This document shows positions 18,109 to 27,308 of a stretch of DNA of 64,000 nucleotides, piece after piece. How positions within the stretch are numbered: the stretch's first letter is position 1; each line of letters starts with the position of its first letter. The position numbers and the translations under genes are program-made. The DNA is taken from positions 1 through 64,000 of the forward strand of contig NZ_LNRU01000004.1 in the NCBI RefSeq assembly GCF_001468225.1, in the 5' to 3' direction. This DNA comes from Sphingopyxis sp. H053. GTDB taxonomy: Bacteria > Pseudomonadota > Alphaproteobacteria > Sphingomonadales > Sphingomonadaceae. The notes under the pieces are model-generated. The model saw only the letters and a program-made list of their open reading frames with translations, did no database searches and was not told the origin of the DNA.

Positions 18109-20988
18109 ATGCCCCGTTTCCATCGTTTCGCGCTCGCTCTGGCGGTCACCACGTCGCTTGTCGCCGCGGGCCCCGCGCTCGCCAAGGCGAAGGCCGCCAA
18201 CCCCGCACCGATCGCGGATCTCGTGAAGGCGGTCGATATTCCGTACGAGGCGTTCACGCTCGACAATGGCCTGCGCGTGATCGTGCACGAGGACCGCAAG
18301 GCGCCCGTCGTCGCGGTGTCGGTGTGGTATCGCGTCGGGTCGAAGCATGAGCCGAAGGGCAAAACGGGCTTTGCGCATCTGTTCGAACATCTGATGTTCA
18401 ACGGGTCGGAAAATTCGCCGGGCGACTTTTTCGAACCGCTGCAACAGGTCGGCGCGACCGACAGCAACGGCACGACCAACGTCGACCGCACCAATTATTT
18501 CGAGACGGTGCCGACCGGCGCGCTCGACCGCGCGCTGTTCCTCGAAAGCGACCGCATGGGGCATCTGCTCGGCGCGGTGACGCAGGAAAAGCTCGATAAC
18601 CAGCGCGGCGTCGTCCAGAATGAGAAGCGCCAGGGCGACAACAACCCCTATGGCCTGCTGCGCTACGAGATTTTCGAGAATCTCTTCCCGACCGGACACC
18701 CCTATCACCACAGCACGATCGGTTCGATGGGCGACCTCAATTCGGCGAGCCTCGGCGACGTGAAAAAGTGGTTCACCGACAATTACGGCCCGAACAACGC
18801 CGTGCTCGTGCTCGCGGGCGACGTGAACGTCGCCACTGCAAAAGCCAAGGTGCAGGAATGGTTCGGCGACATCCCGCGCGGCCCCGAAATCGCGGCGCCC
18901 AAAACGTCGATCCCGACGCTGCCCGCGCCGCTGGCGAAAGAGGTCAAGGACCTCGTTCCCACGACGCGCATCTATCGCATGTGGGCGATCCCCGGCCTCA
19001 ACGATCCCGAGGCGGTGCCGCTGCAGATGGCGATGGGGGTGCTCGGCGGCCTGTCATCGTCGCGGCTCGACAATGCGCTGGTGCGCAAGGACCCGGTCGC
19101 GGTGAGCGTTTCGGCGGCGGCGCAGCCGTTCGAAGATGCCGGCATATTGCTGGTGCAGGCCGATGTGAAGCCGGGCGTCGACCCCCAGCTCGTCGCATCG
19201 CGGCTCGACGCCGAAATCGCGAGCTTCCTCGCCAGCGGGCCGACCGCGGACGAGTTGCAGCGCACCGCGGCGAGCTATCTGGCGGGCACCATCTCCGGGC
19301 TCGAATCGGTCGGCGGTTTCGGCGGCAAGGCGGTGACGCTGGCCGAGGGCGCGCTCTATTCGAACAATCCCGCCTATTATAAGGTCGAGCTCGACCGGAT
19401 GGCGAAGGCGACCCCCGAACAGGTCAAGGCAGTCGCCAACAAATGGCTTTCGCGCCCGGCTTTCTCGCTGACCTATACCCCAGGCGAGCGCACCGAGGGC
19501 GGGGAGAATCGCGGCGGCGCCGTGACGGGCGGCAAGGTGGCCGCACCGGTCCAGCCCGACCGTTACTGGAACGAGGCGCTGGGCGACGTCGGCCCCGATA
19601 CGGGCGGTGTTTCGTCGTTCGCCGACCGTTCGCAGCTGCCCGCGGTCGCCGACCTCAAGGCGCTCGACTTCCCGGCGATCGAACGCACCAAGCTCAAGAA
19701 CGGCGTCGAAGTCGTTTTCGCGCGGCGCACGACGGTGCCGACGGTCAATGTCGCGGTCAGCTTCGACGCGGGCTATGCCGCCGATCCGCACAATGCATTG
19801 GGCACCCAGTCGCTGATGCTCAGCCTGATGGACGAGGGCACGACGAGCCTCGATTCGATCGCCTTTGCCGAAGCGAAGGAGCGGCTGGGCGCGCAGATCG
19901 ACGGAACCGCCAATGCCGACGAAACGGTGTTCAGCCTGTTCGCGCTGAAACCGAACCTCGGCGCCTCGCTGAGCCTGCTCGCCGACTATATTCGCAACCC
20001 GGCGTTCGACTCCAAGGAACTCGAGCGCGTTCGGGCGCAGCAGCTCAACCGGCTGAAGGCCGAACTCAACAATCCGAACGCAATCGCGTCGCGCATTTTG
20101 ACGCCGGTGCTGTACGGCGCCGACCATCCTTATGGCATCCCGCCGTCGGGACTTGGCAACGCGAAATCGGTGGCGGCGGTGACGCAGGGCCAGCTTGCGG
20201 CGTTCCATTCGGCGTGGATCCGTCCCGACAATGCGCGCGTGTTCGTCGTTGGCGACACGACGCTCGCCGAAGTGAAGAAACAGCTCGATACGACGCTCGG
20301 CCAGTGGCAGGCGCCCGCGACCGCGAAACCGGTCAAGCATTTCGAGATCGCGATCCCGGCGCCACGCCCACGCATCCTGCTGTTCGACCGGCCGAAGTCG
20401 CCGCAGTCGGTGATCCTCGCGGGCAAGGTGCTCGACGCCAAGGGCGGCGACGATCTTGAGATTTTGCGGTCGGCGAACGATATTTTCGGCGGCAATTTCC
20501 TGTCGCGCTTCAACACCAATTTGCGCGAGACCAAGGGCTGGTCCTATGGCGTGCGCAGCCGCATTTCGGGCGATCAGGACCGGCTCACCTGGGTCGCCGC
20601 GGCGCCGGTGCAGGCCGATCGCACGGGCGATTCGATCAAGGAGCTGCAGAGCGACCTCAAGAGTTTCCTCGGCGACAAGGGCGTGACGAAGGAAGAGCTC
20701 GAACGCACGATCAACGGCAGCGTCCGCGAACTGCCCGGCAGCTTCGAAACCTCGGGCGACGTGCTCGGCGGAATCCGGCAGATCGTCAAGTTCGGCCGCC
20801 CCGACAATTATTACGAGACGCTGCCCGCCACCTATGAAGCGATGACCGCGGCCGAAATCGACGCGGCGGCGCGCAAGGCGCTCAGCACCGACGGTCTGGT
20901 CTATGTCGTCGTCGGCGATGCCGCGGTGGTAAAACCGCAGCTTGACGGATTGGGTCTGCCGGTGGAAACGGTGTCCCTCGATAACTAA
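18109..20988 (+). CDS. Periplasmic M16 family (pitrilysin-like) zinc peptidase
   Basis: A 959-residue tandem M16 protein with a signal peptide (ending near ALAKAKA). The N-terminal half carries the inverted zinc motif HxxEH at His90-Glu93-His94 (HLFEHLMFNG), and the third ligand should be the downstream Glu in the VVQNEKRQGDNN block. The second M16 half (from about residue 520) lacks HxxEH and is probably the structural partner, as in clamshell-shaped family members. The C-terminal RLLR/NxxxR-type block (GGNFLSRFNTNLRETKGWSYGVRS) is present. Expected role: breakdown of short peptides in the periplasm. Confidence 0.95.
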   Translation: MPRFHRFALALAVTTSLVAAGPALAKAKAANPAPIADLVKAVDIPYEAFTLDNGLRVIVHEDRKAPVVAVSVWYRVGSKHEPKGKTGFAHLFEHLMFNGSENSPGDFFEPLQQVGATDSNGTTNVDRTNYFETVPTGALDRALFLESDRMGHLLGAVTQEKLDNQRGVVQNEKRQGDNNPYGLLRYEIFENLFPTGHPYHHSTIGSMGDLNSASLGDVKKWFTDNYGPNNAVLVLAGDVNVATAKAKVQEWFGDIPRGPEIAAPKTSIPTLPAPLAKEVKDLVPTTRIYRMWAIPGLNDPEAVPLQMAMGVLGGLSSSRLDNALVRKDPVAVSVSAAAQPFEDAGILLVQADVKPGVDPQLVASRLDAEIASFLASGPTADELQRTAASYLAGTISGLESVGGFGGKAVTLAEGALYSNNPAYYKVELDRMAKATPEQVKAVANKWLSRPAFSLTYTPGERTEGGENRGGAVTGGKVAAPVQPDRYWNEALGDVGPDTGGVSSFADRSQLPAVADLKALDFPAIERTKLKNGVEVVFARRTTVPTVNVAVSFDAGYAADPHNALGTQSLMLSLMDEGTTSLDSIAFAEAKERLGAQIDGTANADETVFSLFALKPNLGASLSLLADYIRNPAFDSKELERVRAQQLNRLKAELNNPNAIASRILTPVLYGADHPYGIPPSGLGNAKSVAAVTQGQLAAFHSAWIRPDNARVFVVGDTTLAEVKKQLDTTLGQWQAPATAKPVKHFEIAIPAPRPRILLFDRPKSPQSVILAGKVLDAKGGDDLEILRSANDIFGGNFLSRFNTNLRETKGWSYGVRSRISGDQDRLTWVAAAPVQADRTGDSIKELQSDLKSFLGDKGVTKEELERTINGSVRELPGSFETSGDVLGGIRQIVKFGRPDNYYETLPATYEAMTAAEIDAAARKALSTDGLVYVVVGDAAVVKPQLDGLGLPVETVSLDN

Positions 20989-21014
20989 CATCAGTTTCAG
21001 TAAGGAGAGCCCAT

Positions 21015-21317
21015 ATGTCCCAAGTCGATGGCAGCTATGATTGCGTAACCAAGTCGCCGATGGGCGACCAGAAGTCGGTCTTTACCGTGAACAGCGACGG
21101 CGGCGGCTTCACCGGCCAGAACGCCGGCGCGATGGGCGCGCTCGACGTCGAAAATGGCAAGGTCGACGGCAACAAGCTGACCTGGACCATGAACATGAAG
21201 GTGCCGATGCCGATGACGCTCGAATGCGAAGCGACGATCGACGGCGACGCGCTGACCGGCACGATCAAGGCCGGTGCGTTCGGTTCGATGGCGATGACCG
21301 GCACCCGCCAGGGCTGA
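21015..21317 (+). CDS. Small beta-rich hypothetical protein
   Basis: A 100-residue protein with a strong AAGGAG ribosome-binding site, 26 bases after the M16 gene. It has no signal peptide. The sequence alternates short beta-like stretches (GSYDCVTKSPMGDQKSVFTVNSDGGGFTG, then NKLTWTMNMKVPMPMTLECEATIDGDALTGTIKAG), as in small proteins that resemble a half lipocalin. Many sphingomonads carry such a protein. A terminator follows at once, so it may be the last gene of the M16 transcript. Function unknown. Confidence 0.75.
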   Translation: MSQVDGSYDCVTKSPMGDQKSVFTVNSDGGGFTGQNAGAMGALDVENGKVDGNKLTWTMNMKVPMPMTLECEATIDGDALTGTIKAGAFGSMAMTGTRQG

Positions 21318-21337
21318 GCCACGCCTCACGAAAAGCG

Positions 21338-21380
21338 AAGGGCCGTCCACTCCTGCGAAGGGAGCGGGCGGCCCTTTTGC
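21338..21380 (+). terminator. Rho-independent terminator
   Basis: A GGGCCGTCC stem pairs imperfectly with GGGCGGCCC across an 18-base loop, followed by TTTTGCTTT. It closes the unit ending with the small hypothetical protein at 21317. Confidence 0.8.
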
Positions 21381-21459
21381 TTTGCATAGCAATGCCCTTT
21401 GGCTCTGTGGACCATTGGGGGCTATCCAAAGCGGCGGCATGGGCGCATAGGCTGCCGCC

Positions 21460-22704
21460 ATGCACAAGCCGGCCCAATCCCCCCAACGGAGCCTGCCGGG
21501 CGACCGTGAGATGGTGGTCATGATGGCGATGGTCATGGCGCTCAACGCGCTCGCCATCGATTCGATGCTGCCCGCGCTGCCCGCGATCGGCGAGGCGCTG
21601 GGCGTCACCGTCGCCAATGATCGTCAGCATGTCATCTCGGTCTACCTGCTCGGTATCGGCTTCGGTTCGCTGCTGTACGGCCCGCTGTCGGACCGGTTCG
21701 GGCGCAAGGGCGTGCTCGTCCCCGCGCTGTTCGCCTATCTCGCACTCTCGATCGGTTGCGGCCTCGCGACCAGTTTCGCGATGCTGCTCGTGCTGCGTTT
21801 CATCCACGGGCTGGTCAGCGCGGCGCTTGGCGTCATCGTCGTCGCGGTGATCCGCGACCTGTTCGCGGGCGATGCGATGGCGAAGCGGCTGTCGCTGATC
21901 TTCCTCGTCTTCATGATCGTACCGATCATCGCGCCGACGATCGGCGCCGGGATCGCGGCGGTGGCGGGCTGGCGCGCGATCTTCGTCGTGCTGGCGGTGA
22001 TGTCGATCGTCATGCTGTTTTGGCTCCGCCGGCTTCCCGAGACGCTCGACCCCGCCGATGTCCGCCCGCTCGACCTCAAGACGATGGTCGCGGGCTGGGC
22101 GACGGTGACGCGGCATCGCCGCGCCGCGGGCTATATGATCGCCTCGGGGATGATGCAGGGCGCACTCTATGGCTATCTCAACAGCAGCGAGCAGATCATT
22201 GCCGAAGTGTTCGGCGCGCAGGCGATGTTCCCGCTGATCTTCGCGTGCGTCGCGGTGGGTATTGCGATCGCCAATTTCTCGAACGCCGCGATCGTCGAGC
22301 GTTTCGGTGCGCGCCGCGTATCGCAGGCGGCGGTCTTCGCCTTCATGGCGACCTCGATCCTGCAGATCGTCGCGGCGCTGAGCGGGGTCGAGACGCTTTG
22401 GATGTTCACCGCGTTGATGATGGTCAACGTCGGCCTCGTCGGCTTTATCGGCAGCAATTTCGGGTCGATCGCGATGGAGGATTTCGGCCATATGGCCGGC
22501 GTCGCGTCGTCGTATCAGAGCTTTGCCAAGACTTTGCTCGCGGCGACCGTCGGTGCGACGATCGGCCAGCAATATGACGGATCGACACTGCCGCTGGCCT
22601 ATGCCTTCCTGATCAGCGCGGTCGTCGGTCTCGCGCTCGTCTTCTGGGCCGAGCGCGGCAAGCTGTTCACCCGGCCGGGAACGGCGCCGAAAAGTCCGTA
22701 CTGA
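21460..22704 (+). CDS. MFS drug-resistance transporter, Bcr/CflA type
   Basis: A 414-residue 12-helix major facilitator. The first helix has MALNALAIDSMLPALPAIGEALG, the pattern of the DHA1 Bcr/CflA group. The loop between helices 2 and 3 carries the MFS signature YGPLSDRFGRKGVLV, and motif C follows in helix 5 (VPIIAPTIGAGIAAVAGWRAIF). It should export drugs or metabolites with proton uptake. The start at 21460 has no obvious ribosome-binding site, and a slightly later start (residue 18) is possible. It follows a terminator and seems to be its own unit. Confidence 0.9.
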   Translation: MHKPAQSPQRSLPGDREMVVMMAMVMALNALAIDSMLPALPAIGEALGVTVANDRQHVISVYLLGIGFGSLLYGPLSDRFGRKGVLVPALFAYLALSIGCGLATSFAMLLVLRFIHGLVSAALGVIVVAVIRDLFAGDAMAKRLSLIFLVFMIVPIIAPTIGAGIAAVAGWRAIFVVLAVMSIVMLFWLRRLPETLDPADVRPLDLKTMVAGWATVTRHRRAAGYMIASGMMQGALYGYLNSSEQIIAEVFGAQAMFPLIFACVAVGIAIANFSNAAIVERFGARRVSQAAVFAFMATSILQIVAALSGVETLWMFTALMMVNVGLVGFIGSNFGSIAMEDFGHMAGVASSYQSFAKTLLAATVGATIGQQYDGSTLPLAYAFLISAVVGLALVFWAERGKLFTRPGTAPKSPY

Positions 22705-22759
22705 CGATTATGTTGGCTAGCAGCCGGCGACCGTCCGTTTTGGGGCAAAAAGCGGACGT

Positions 22760-23113
22760 TCAGCCGTAGTCGCGCGTTTCCGCCCTCACTCGTTCCATCA
22801 GTCCATCGTAGATACGGTTCATGAAGTTTCGGGCATCGATCGGCTCGTCGAACCAGATGGCAACCGAAAATCCGTCATGCAAGGACGGACGAATATCGTT
22901 CACGGCCCCCTCAGAAGCGTTCCAATCGCGCCATTCTTTAAGAACGGCGCGCCTATGTTCAAGTGAGCCGTCATGTAACGCCGCATTAATGGCGCCCGTC
23001 AAAGAGCCGTGGATGATGTCGAAATCTTGATTGAAATAGCAGGTCATAAGATTCGAGAGCAGCGGCCACTGCTCCTCCGCAAACTTGCGTCGTTCCTGTC
23101 TTGCCCTACCCAT
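22760..23113 (-). CDS. CdiI-like contact-dependent-inhibition immunity protein, orphan
   Basis: A 117-residue acidic protein. The stretch WPLLSNLMTCYFNQDFDIIHGSLTGAINAALHDGSLEHRRAVLKEWRDW matches the pattern of the CdiI_2-type immunity family: an aromatic YF.QD motif, a helix with AI..A, then a helix with conserved Trp. In known systems such proteins bind and block the toxin tip of a CdiA or other polymorphic toxin. No toxin or CdiB gene is in the window. The ATG at 23113 is chosen; the open frame can be extended to a TTG at 23149. A lone immunity gene would protect against neighbours' toxins. Confidence 0.6.
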   Translation of the reverse strand: MGRARQERRKFAEEQWPLLSNLMTCYFNQDFDIIHGSLTGAINAALHDGSLEHRRAVLKEWRDWNASEGAVNDIRPSLHDGFSVAIWFDEPIDARNFMNRIYDGLMERVRAETRDYG

Positions 23114-23168
23114 GAAAACGAAGTTGCCACGCTTCCATGGTGTCTGCAATCGGTCGTTTCCAGTCCTT

Positions 23169-23200
23169 CGTCATCCCGGACTTGATCCGGGATCCACCGC
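23169..23200. repeat. Half copy of the TCGTCATCCCGGACTTGATC repeat
   Basis: Short palindrome CCCGGACTTGATCCGGG preceded by TCGTCAT. It lies in the 220-base gap between the CdiI-like gene and the amino acid permease terminator; I see nothing else in the gap except that terminator. A complete, two-armed version lies at 59169-59261. Confidence 0.75.
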
Positions 23201-23286
23201 AGTGCTCAAGTCATGGACCCCGAGTCAGCCCTGTTGGAGAGTTCGTAATCGGTGGTTAGCAGCTGTGGATCTGTTCGATGCACTCG

Positions 23287-23317
23287 CCAAAAAAGAAAGG
23301 GGGCCGAAGCCCCCTTT
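23287..23317 (-). terminator. Rho-independent terminator of the amino acid permease
   Basis: On the minus strand AAAGGGGGC-TTCG-GCCCCCTTT is followed by CTTTTTTGG, 18 bases after the permease stop codon. The stable UUCG tetraloop and the U run make this a strong site. Confidence 0.9.
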
Positions 23318-23335
23318 CCCTTTAGGTTCGAACCG

Positions 23336-24874
23336 TCAGTTGAACGACGGGGCCGGAGGGACCGGCGGCGGCGGTGCGTCGGGGTCGTCCTCGTGCACCT
23401 CGATATGGCCCTGACCCACATGGCTGCGCGAGCGGCTGTAGGCGAAGTAGACGACGAGGCCGATACCCGCCCAGATCAGGAAGAGGTTGATGCTCTTCTG
23501 GTCGAGGTTGAAGAAGAGATACAGACAGCCCGCGATCGCGATCGGTGCCGTGATATAGATCAGCGGCGTCTTGAACGGACGGTGGCGGCCGGGATCGGTC
23601 CGGCGGATCACCATCACCGCGATCGACACCGCGGCAAAGGCGAAGAGCGTGCCCGAGTTCGAGATGTTCGCCAGCTGCCCGACAGGGAAGAAGGCGGCGA
23701 ACAGCGCGACCGCGATGCCCGTGATGATCGTGATCACGTGCGGCGTGTTGAACTTCGGATGGATCTTAGAGAAGGCTTTCGGCAACAGGCCGTCGCGGCT
23801 CATCACGAAGAAGATGCGGGTCTGGCCGAACATCATCATCAGGATGACCGACGGCAGCGCGAGACCGGCAGCGAGGCCGATCAGATTGCCGACCTGCGGC
23901 CAGCCGATTTCACGCAGTGTCCACGCCAGCGCTTCCTTCGAACAGACCACCGCCTGATCGCCCATCGCGGCGCAGGCAGCGGCGAGTTCGCGGCTGCCTG
24001 GTTCGAGCGCATGGGCGCCTGCCGCATCGATGCCGACCGGCTGTGCGCCGACCGAGCCGATGACGCCGGCGGCGACGAGCAGGTAGAAGATGGTGCAGAT
24101 CGCGAGGCTGCCGATCAGGCCGATCGGCATGTTGCGCTGTGGATTTTTGGTTTCCTCGGCGGCGGTCGAGACCGCGTCGAAGCCCACATAAGCGAAGAAG
24201 ATCGACGCCGCGGCGGCGCCGATACCGCCGAAGCCGAGCGGCGCGAAGGGTTCGAAATTCTCCATATTCATCACGGGAACCGCGAGGACGACGAACAGCG
24301 TCAGCGCCGCAACCTTGATGACCACGAGAAACGCATTGACCGTCGCCGATTCGCGGGTGCCGATGACCAGAAGCATGGTGACGAGGCCGGCGATGAACAT
24401 CGCGGGCAGGTTAATCATGCCGCCGTCATATGGCCCGAGCACCAAGGTAGAAGGTATGTCTATGTTGAAGGCATTTTCAATCAAGCCGACAACATAGCCC
24501 GACCAGCCGACCGAAACGGCGCCCGCGGCGACCGCATATTCGAGGATCAGCGCCCAGCCGACCATCCATGCGATCAGTTCGCCCATCACGGCGTAGCTAT
24601 AGGTGTAAGCCGAGCCCGACACGGGGACCATCGAGGCCATTTCGGCGTAGCAGAGCGCCGCGAAAGCGCAGACGAAGCCGGCGATGATGAAGCTGATCAT
24701 CATGCCCGGGCCGGCTTTTTGCGCGGCCTCGGCGGTCAAAACGAAAATCCCGGTCCCGATGACGGCGCCGATCCCCAGCATGGTGAGCTGAAAGGCCCCG
24801 AGCGTGCGCGTAAGCGACTTTTTCTCCGCTGTCGCCAAAATGGCATCCAACGACTTTACGCGGTCAAATAGCAT
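23336..24874 (-). CDS. APC family amino acid permease
   Basis: A 512-residue transporter with 12 or more hydrophobic segments. The N-terminal part (LGAFQLTMLGIGAVIGTGIFVLTAEAAQKAGPG) is the APC signature around the broken first helix that binds the amino acid. FAALCYAEMASMVPVSGSAYTYSYAVMGELIAW is the next hallmark and points to the cationic amino acid transporter-like (CAT/YfnA) subgroup. The C-terminus is a short hydrophilic tail with many Pro (DDPDAPPPPVPPAP). It has its own AGGGGAAG site and terminator, so it is monocistronic. The substrate is not certain. Confidence 0.92.
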   Translation of the reverse strand: MLFDRVKSLDAILATAEKKSLTRTLGAFQLTMLGIGAVIGTGIFVLTAEAAQKAGPGMMISFIIAGFVCAFAALCYAEMASMVPVSGSAYTYSYAVMGELIAWMVGWALILEYAVAAGAVSVGWSGYVVGLIENAFNIDIPSTLVLGPYDGGMINLPAMFIAGLVTMLLVIGTRESATVNAFLVVIKVAALTLFVVLAVPVMNMENFEPFAPLGFGGIGAAAASIFFAYVGFDAVSTAAEETKNPQRNMPIGLIGSLAICTIFYLLVAAGVIGSVGAQPVGIDAAGAHALEPGSRELAAACAAMGDQAVVCSKEALAWTLREIGWPQVGNLIGLAAGLALPSVILMMMFGQTRIFFVMSRDGLLPKAFSKIHPKFNTPHVITIITGIAVALFAAFFPVGQLANISNSGTLFAFAAVSIAVMVIRRTDPGRHRPFKTPLIYITAPIAIAGCLYLFFNLDQKSINLFLIWAGIGLVVYFAYSRSRSHVGQGHIEVHEDDPDAPPPPVPPAPSFN

Positions 24875-24998
24875 AATCTTCCCCTTGGGAGCGGCTGAAC
24901 TGCCGCCCGTCTCATGGCGGGGCAGACTAGCCGCTCCGCACGCCAGCGCAACTTAATTTCATGGGGTCAACGCTGCATTCGACGGGGACCAAGGCCGC

Positions 24999-27137
24999 TT
25001 ACCGTACGGTAAAGCGCACTCGGTCAATCATTCGGCCGCCTGGATCAACCAGCGTCAGCATATGGGCGCCGGGGCGCGGCAGGATTTGCTGCCCCGCATC
25101 GGCATCACCGAGCGGTGTCTTGTCGAGGATCAGCCGGTATCCGGCGACCGATCCGCTGACGATGACCGCGAGCCGCTGACGGTCGATCGGGATGTCGGGA
25201 TCGAGCGCATAAACGCTGCCGCTGACCGGGCTGGTGATGCGCGGGCGGCGCGCCGCCTGCGGCGCGGCCGCCATTTCGGTCTGCGCGGTGCCGGCGAGGA
25301 AATATTCGCGGCGCGGGGGCTCGCGCGTGCCGGGGAGGCTGATCCGGCGCGCCTCGACGCCTTCGGGCATCGCGGGCGGCTTTCCGGGGCGGCCGGCGTG
25401 GAGCGCCATCATCACGTCGCGCCACACCGGCGCGGCGCCCGAGGTGCCCGAGACGGCGCGCATCGAATCGCCCTCGAGATTGCCGACCCAGACAGCGACG
25501 GTGAAGCGGTCGGACCAGCCGATGCACCAATTGTCGCGCATGCCTTTTGACGTGCCGGTCTTGGCCGCGGCCCAGAAGGGGAGGCGAAGCGCGCTATCGG
25601 CGCCGAAAGCGTCGGTGCGGGCGGCGGCGTCGGCGAGGATGTCGCCGACGATGAAGGCGGCGGCAGGGCTGACGATCTGGCGCGCCTCTTCCGCTTTTTC
25701 GCCGCGCAGGAAATGGACGGGGGCATAGCGGCCAAGGTTGGCGAAGGTGCGGAAGGCGTTCGCTTGTTCGACGAGCGACACTTCGGCCGAGCCGAGTGCG
25801 AGGCTGAAGCCGTAATATTCGCCGTCCTCGACAAGGCCGTGGTAGCCCAAGGCCCAGAGGCGGTCGCGGAACTGCTGGACGTCGTCGATGACGAGTGCGC
25901 GGACCGCGGGGACGTTGAGTGAGCTGGCTAGGGCGTGGCGGACGCTGACTGGGCCCTTGAAGCTGTGGTCATAATTCTTGGGGACGTAGAGGCCCGAGGC
26001 GGTGTCGAGCTGGACCGGGCTGTCGTCGAGGATCGACGCGGCGGTGAGCCAGCCATGTTCGATCACCTGCGCATAGAGATGCGGCTTCAATGTCGAACCC
26101 GCTTGCCGCCGCGCATTCGCGCCGTCGACCGACGCCGCGGTCGATTTGAGCCCGACGCCGCCGACATAGGCGAGCACTTCGCCGGTGGCATTGTCGAGCA
26201 CGACGACCGCGCCGTCGCGCACACGGTCCGAGCCGAGCCCCGCGAGCTGGCGGCGCAGCGCGACGATCGCGGCGGCCTGGATGCCGCGGTCGATCGTCGT
26301 GGTGACGCGCTTGCCGGGCTTGTCGAGCAGGCGGACGGCAAGATGTGGCGCGAGCGCGGGGTCGAAGCGCGCGGCATGTTCGCCCGAAACAAGCGTCGCG
26401 GCGGCGGCGCGGATTGCGGTGCAGTCCTTTGTCTGCGCGATGCGGCACGCGCGGCGACCGAGTGCTTCGGCGCTGGCGGCGGGGTTGGGGAGGAGGCCCG
26501 CGAACAAGGCGGCATCGGTGCGGTTCAGCTCGGCGGGTTTCTTGCCGAACAGGCTTTGCGCGCCCGCGCCGATACCCTGCGCCTCGCCGCGCAGGGGGAG
26601 GAGGTTGAAATAGGCCTCGAGCATCTGTTCGTGCGACCAGTTTGCCGCGAGCGCCTGCCCCGCGCGCATCTGGCGGAGCTTGGTCCCCCAGTCGCGCTTG
26701 CCGGGCTGCGCGAGGCTGGGATCGAGGAAGGCGGCGAGCTGCATCGGCAGCGTCGAGGCGCCGCGCGAGCGGTCGCCGGGGCCCCCCATCGTGAGGCGCG
26801 CGCGGGCGGCGCTGGCGATGGCGAGCCAGTCGACCCCGCCGTGCGACCAGAAGCGGCGGTCTTCGCTTTGTACGACGGCGGTGCGGACCGCGGGGCTGAT
26901 CTGGTTCAGCGGCACCCATGCGAGGCGGCGGCGTTCGAAATTGACGCGCTCGCTGTCGAGCAACTGGCCGTCGCGGTCGTAAAGCCACGCTTCGCTTGGG
27001 CGCCAGTCGGCGCGGACTGCGTCGAAGGCGGGCATTGCCGGGGGACGGGTGAGGAGGTGAGCAGCGGTGACGAGGACGAGCAGGGCGAGGGCCGTCCACG
27101 CCAGAGCATCAAACCAGCGACGTTTGCGGGGCGTCAT
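24999..27137 (-). CDS. pbpC: Penicillin-binding protein 1C
   Basis: A 712-residue bifunctional peptidoglycan synthase of the PBP1C type. Residues 10-29 are the membrane anchor. The glycosyltransferase domain has its catalytic Glu92 in SEDRRFWSHGGVD. The transpeptidase domain has SxxK at Ser348-Lys351 (AGSTLKPH), SxN at Ser406-Asn408 (SSLN) and KTGTS at 526-530. The C-terminal 100 residues (from about RITSPVSGSVYALDP) are the BiPBP-C domain that marks PBP1C. It follows the alpha-2-macroglobulin gene on the same strand, a partnership conserved in many Gram-negatives and thought to link wall repair with periplasmic defence. Only a weak ribosome-binding site precedes the ATG. Confidence 0.95.
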   Translation of the reverse strand: MTPRKRRWFDALAWTALALLVLVTAAHLLTRPPAMPAFDAVRADWRPSEAWLYDRDGQLLDSERVNFERRRLAWVPLNQISPAVRTAVVQSEDRRFWSHGGVDWLAIASAARARLTMGGPGDRSRGASTLPMQLAAFLDPSLAQPGKRDWGTKLRQMRAGQALAANWSHEQMLEAYFNLLPLRGEAQGIGAGAQSLFGKKPAELNRTDAALFAGLLPNPAASAEALGRRACRIAQTKDCTAIRAAAATLVSGEHAARFDPALAPHLAVRLLDKPGKRVTTTIDRGIQAAAIVALRRQLAGLGSDRVRDGAVVVLDNATGEVLAYVGGVGLKSTAASVDGANARRQAGSTLKPHLYAQVIEHGWLTAASILDDSPVQLDTASGLYVPKNYDHSFKGPVSVRHALASSLNVPAVRALVIDDVQQFRDRLWALGYHGLVEDGEYYGFSLALGSAEVSLVEQANAFRTFANLGRYAPVHFLRGEKAEEARQIVSPAAAFIVGDILADAAARTDAFGADSALRLPFWAAAKTGTSKGMRDNWCIGWSDRFTVAVWVGNLEGDSMRAVSGTSGAAPVWRDVMMALHAGRPGKPPAMPEGVEARRISLPGTREPPRREYFLAGTAQTEMAAAPQAARRPRITSPVSGSVYALDPDIPIDRQRLAVIVSGSVAGYRLILDKTPLGDADAGQQILPRPGAHMLTLVDPGGRMIDRVRFTVR

Positions 27138-27158
27138 TTATCGAAAGGCCCAAAAAAT

Positions 27159-27287
27159 CCTCCTCGTGCCGAAGGCATGGGGAGGGGGACCATCCGGAGG
27201 ATGGTGGAGGGGCTGCAACGGTGCGCCAAAAGCCCCTCCGTCAGCGCTGCGCGCTGCCACCTCCCCATGCCTTCGGCACGGGGAGGA
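27159..27287. repeat. Long inverted repeat between the A2M gene and pbpC
   Basis: Arms at 27159-27186 (holding CGTGCCGAAGGCATGGGGAG) and 27260-27287 are nearly exact inverted copies, and the interior has further pairing segments (CCATCCGGAGGATGG; AGCGCTGCGCGCT). It fills most of the 171-base gap between the two genes. In RNA from the minus strand it would form a large stem that may lower read-through from the A2M gene to pbpC. Confidence 0.8.
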
Positions 27288-27308
27288 TATTGTTGGTGCG
27301 CCGTCCGA

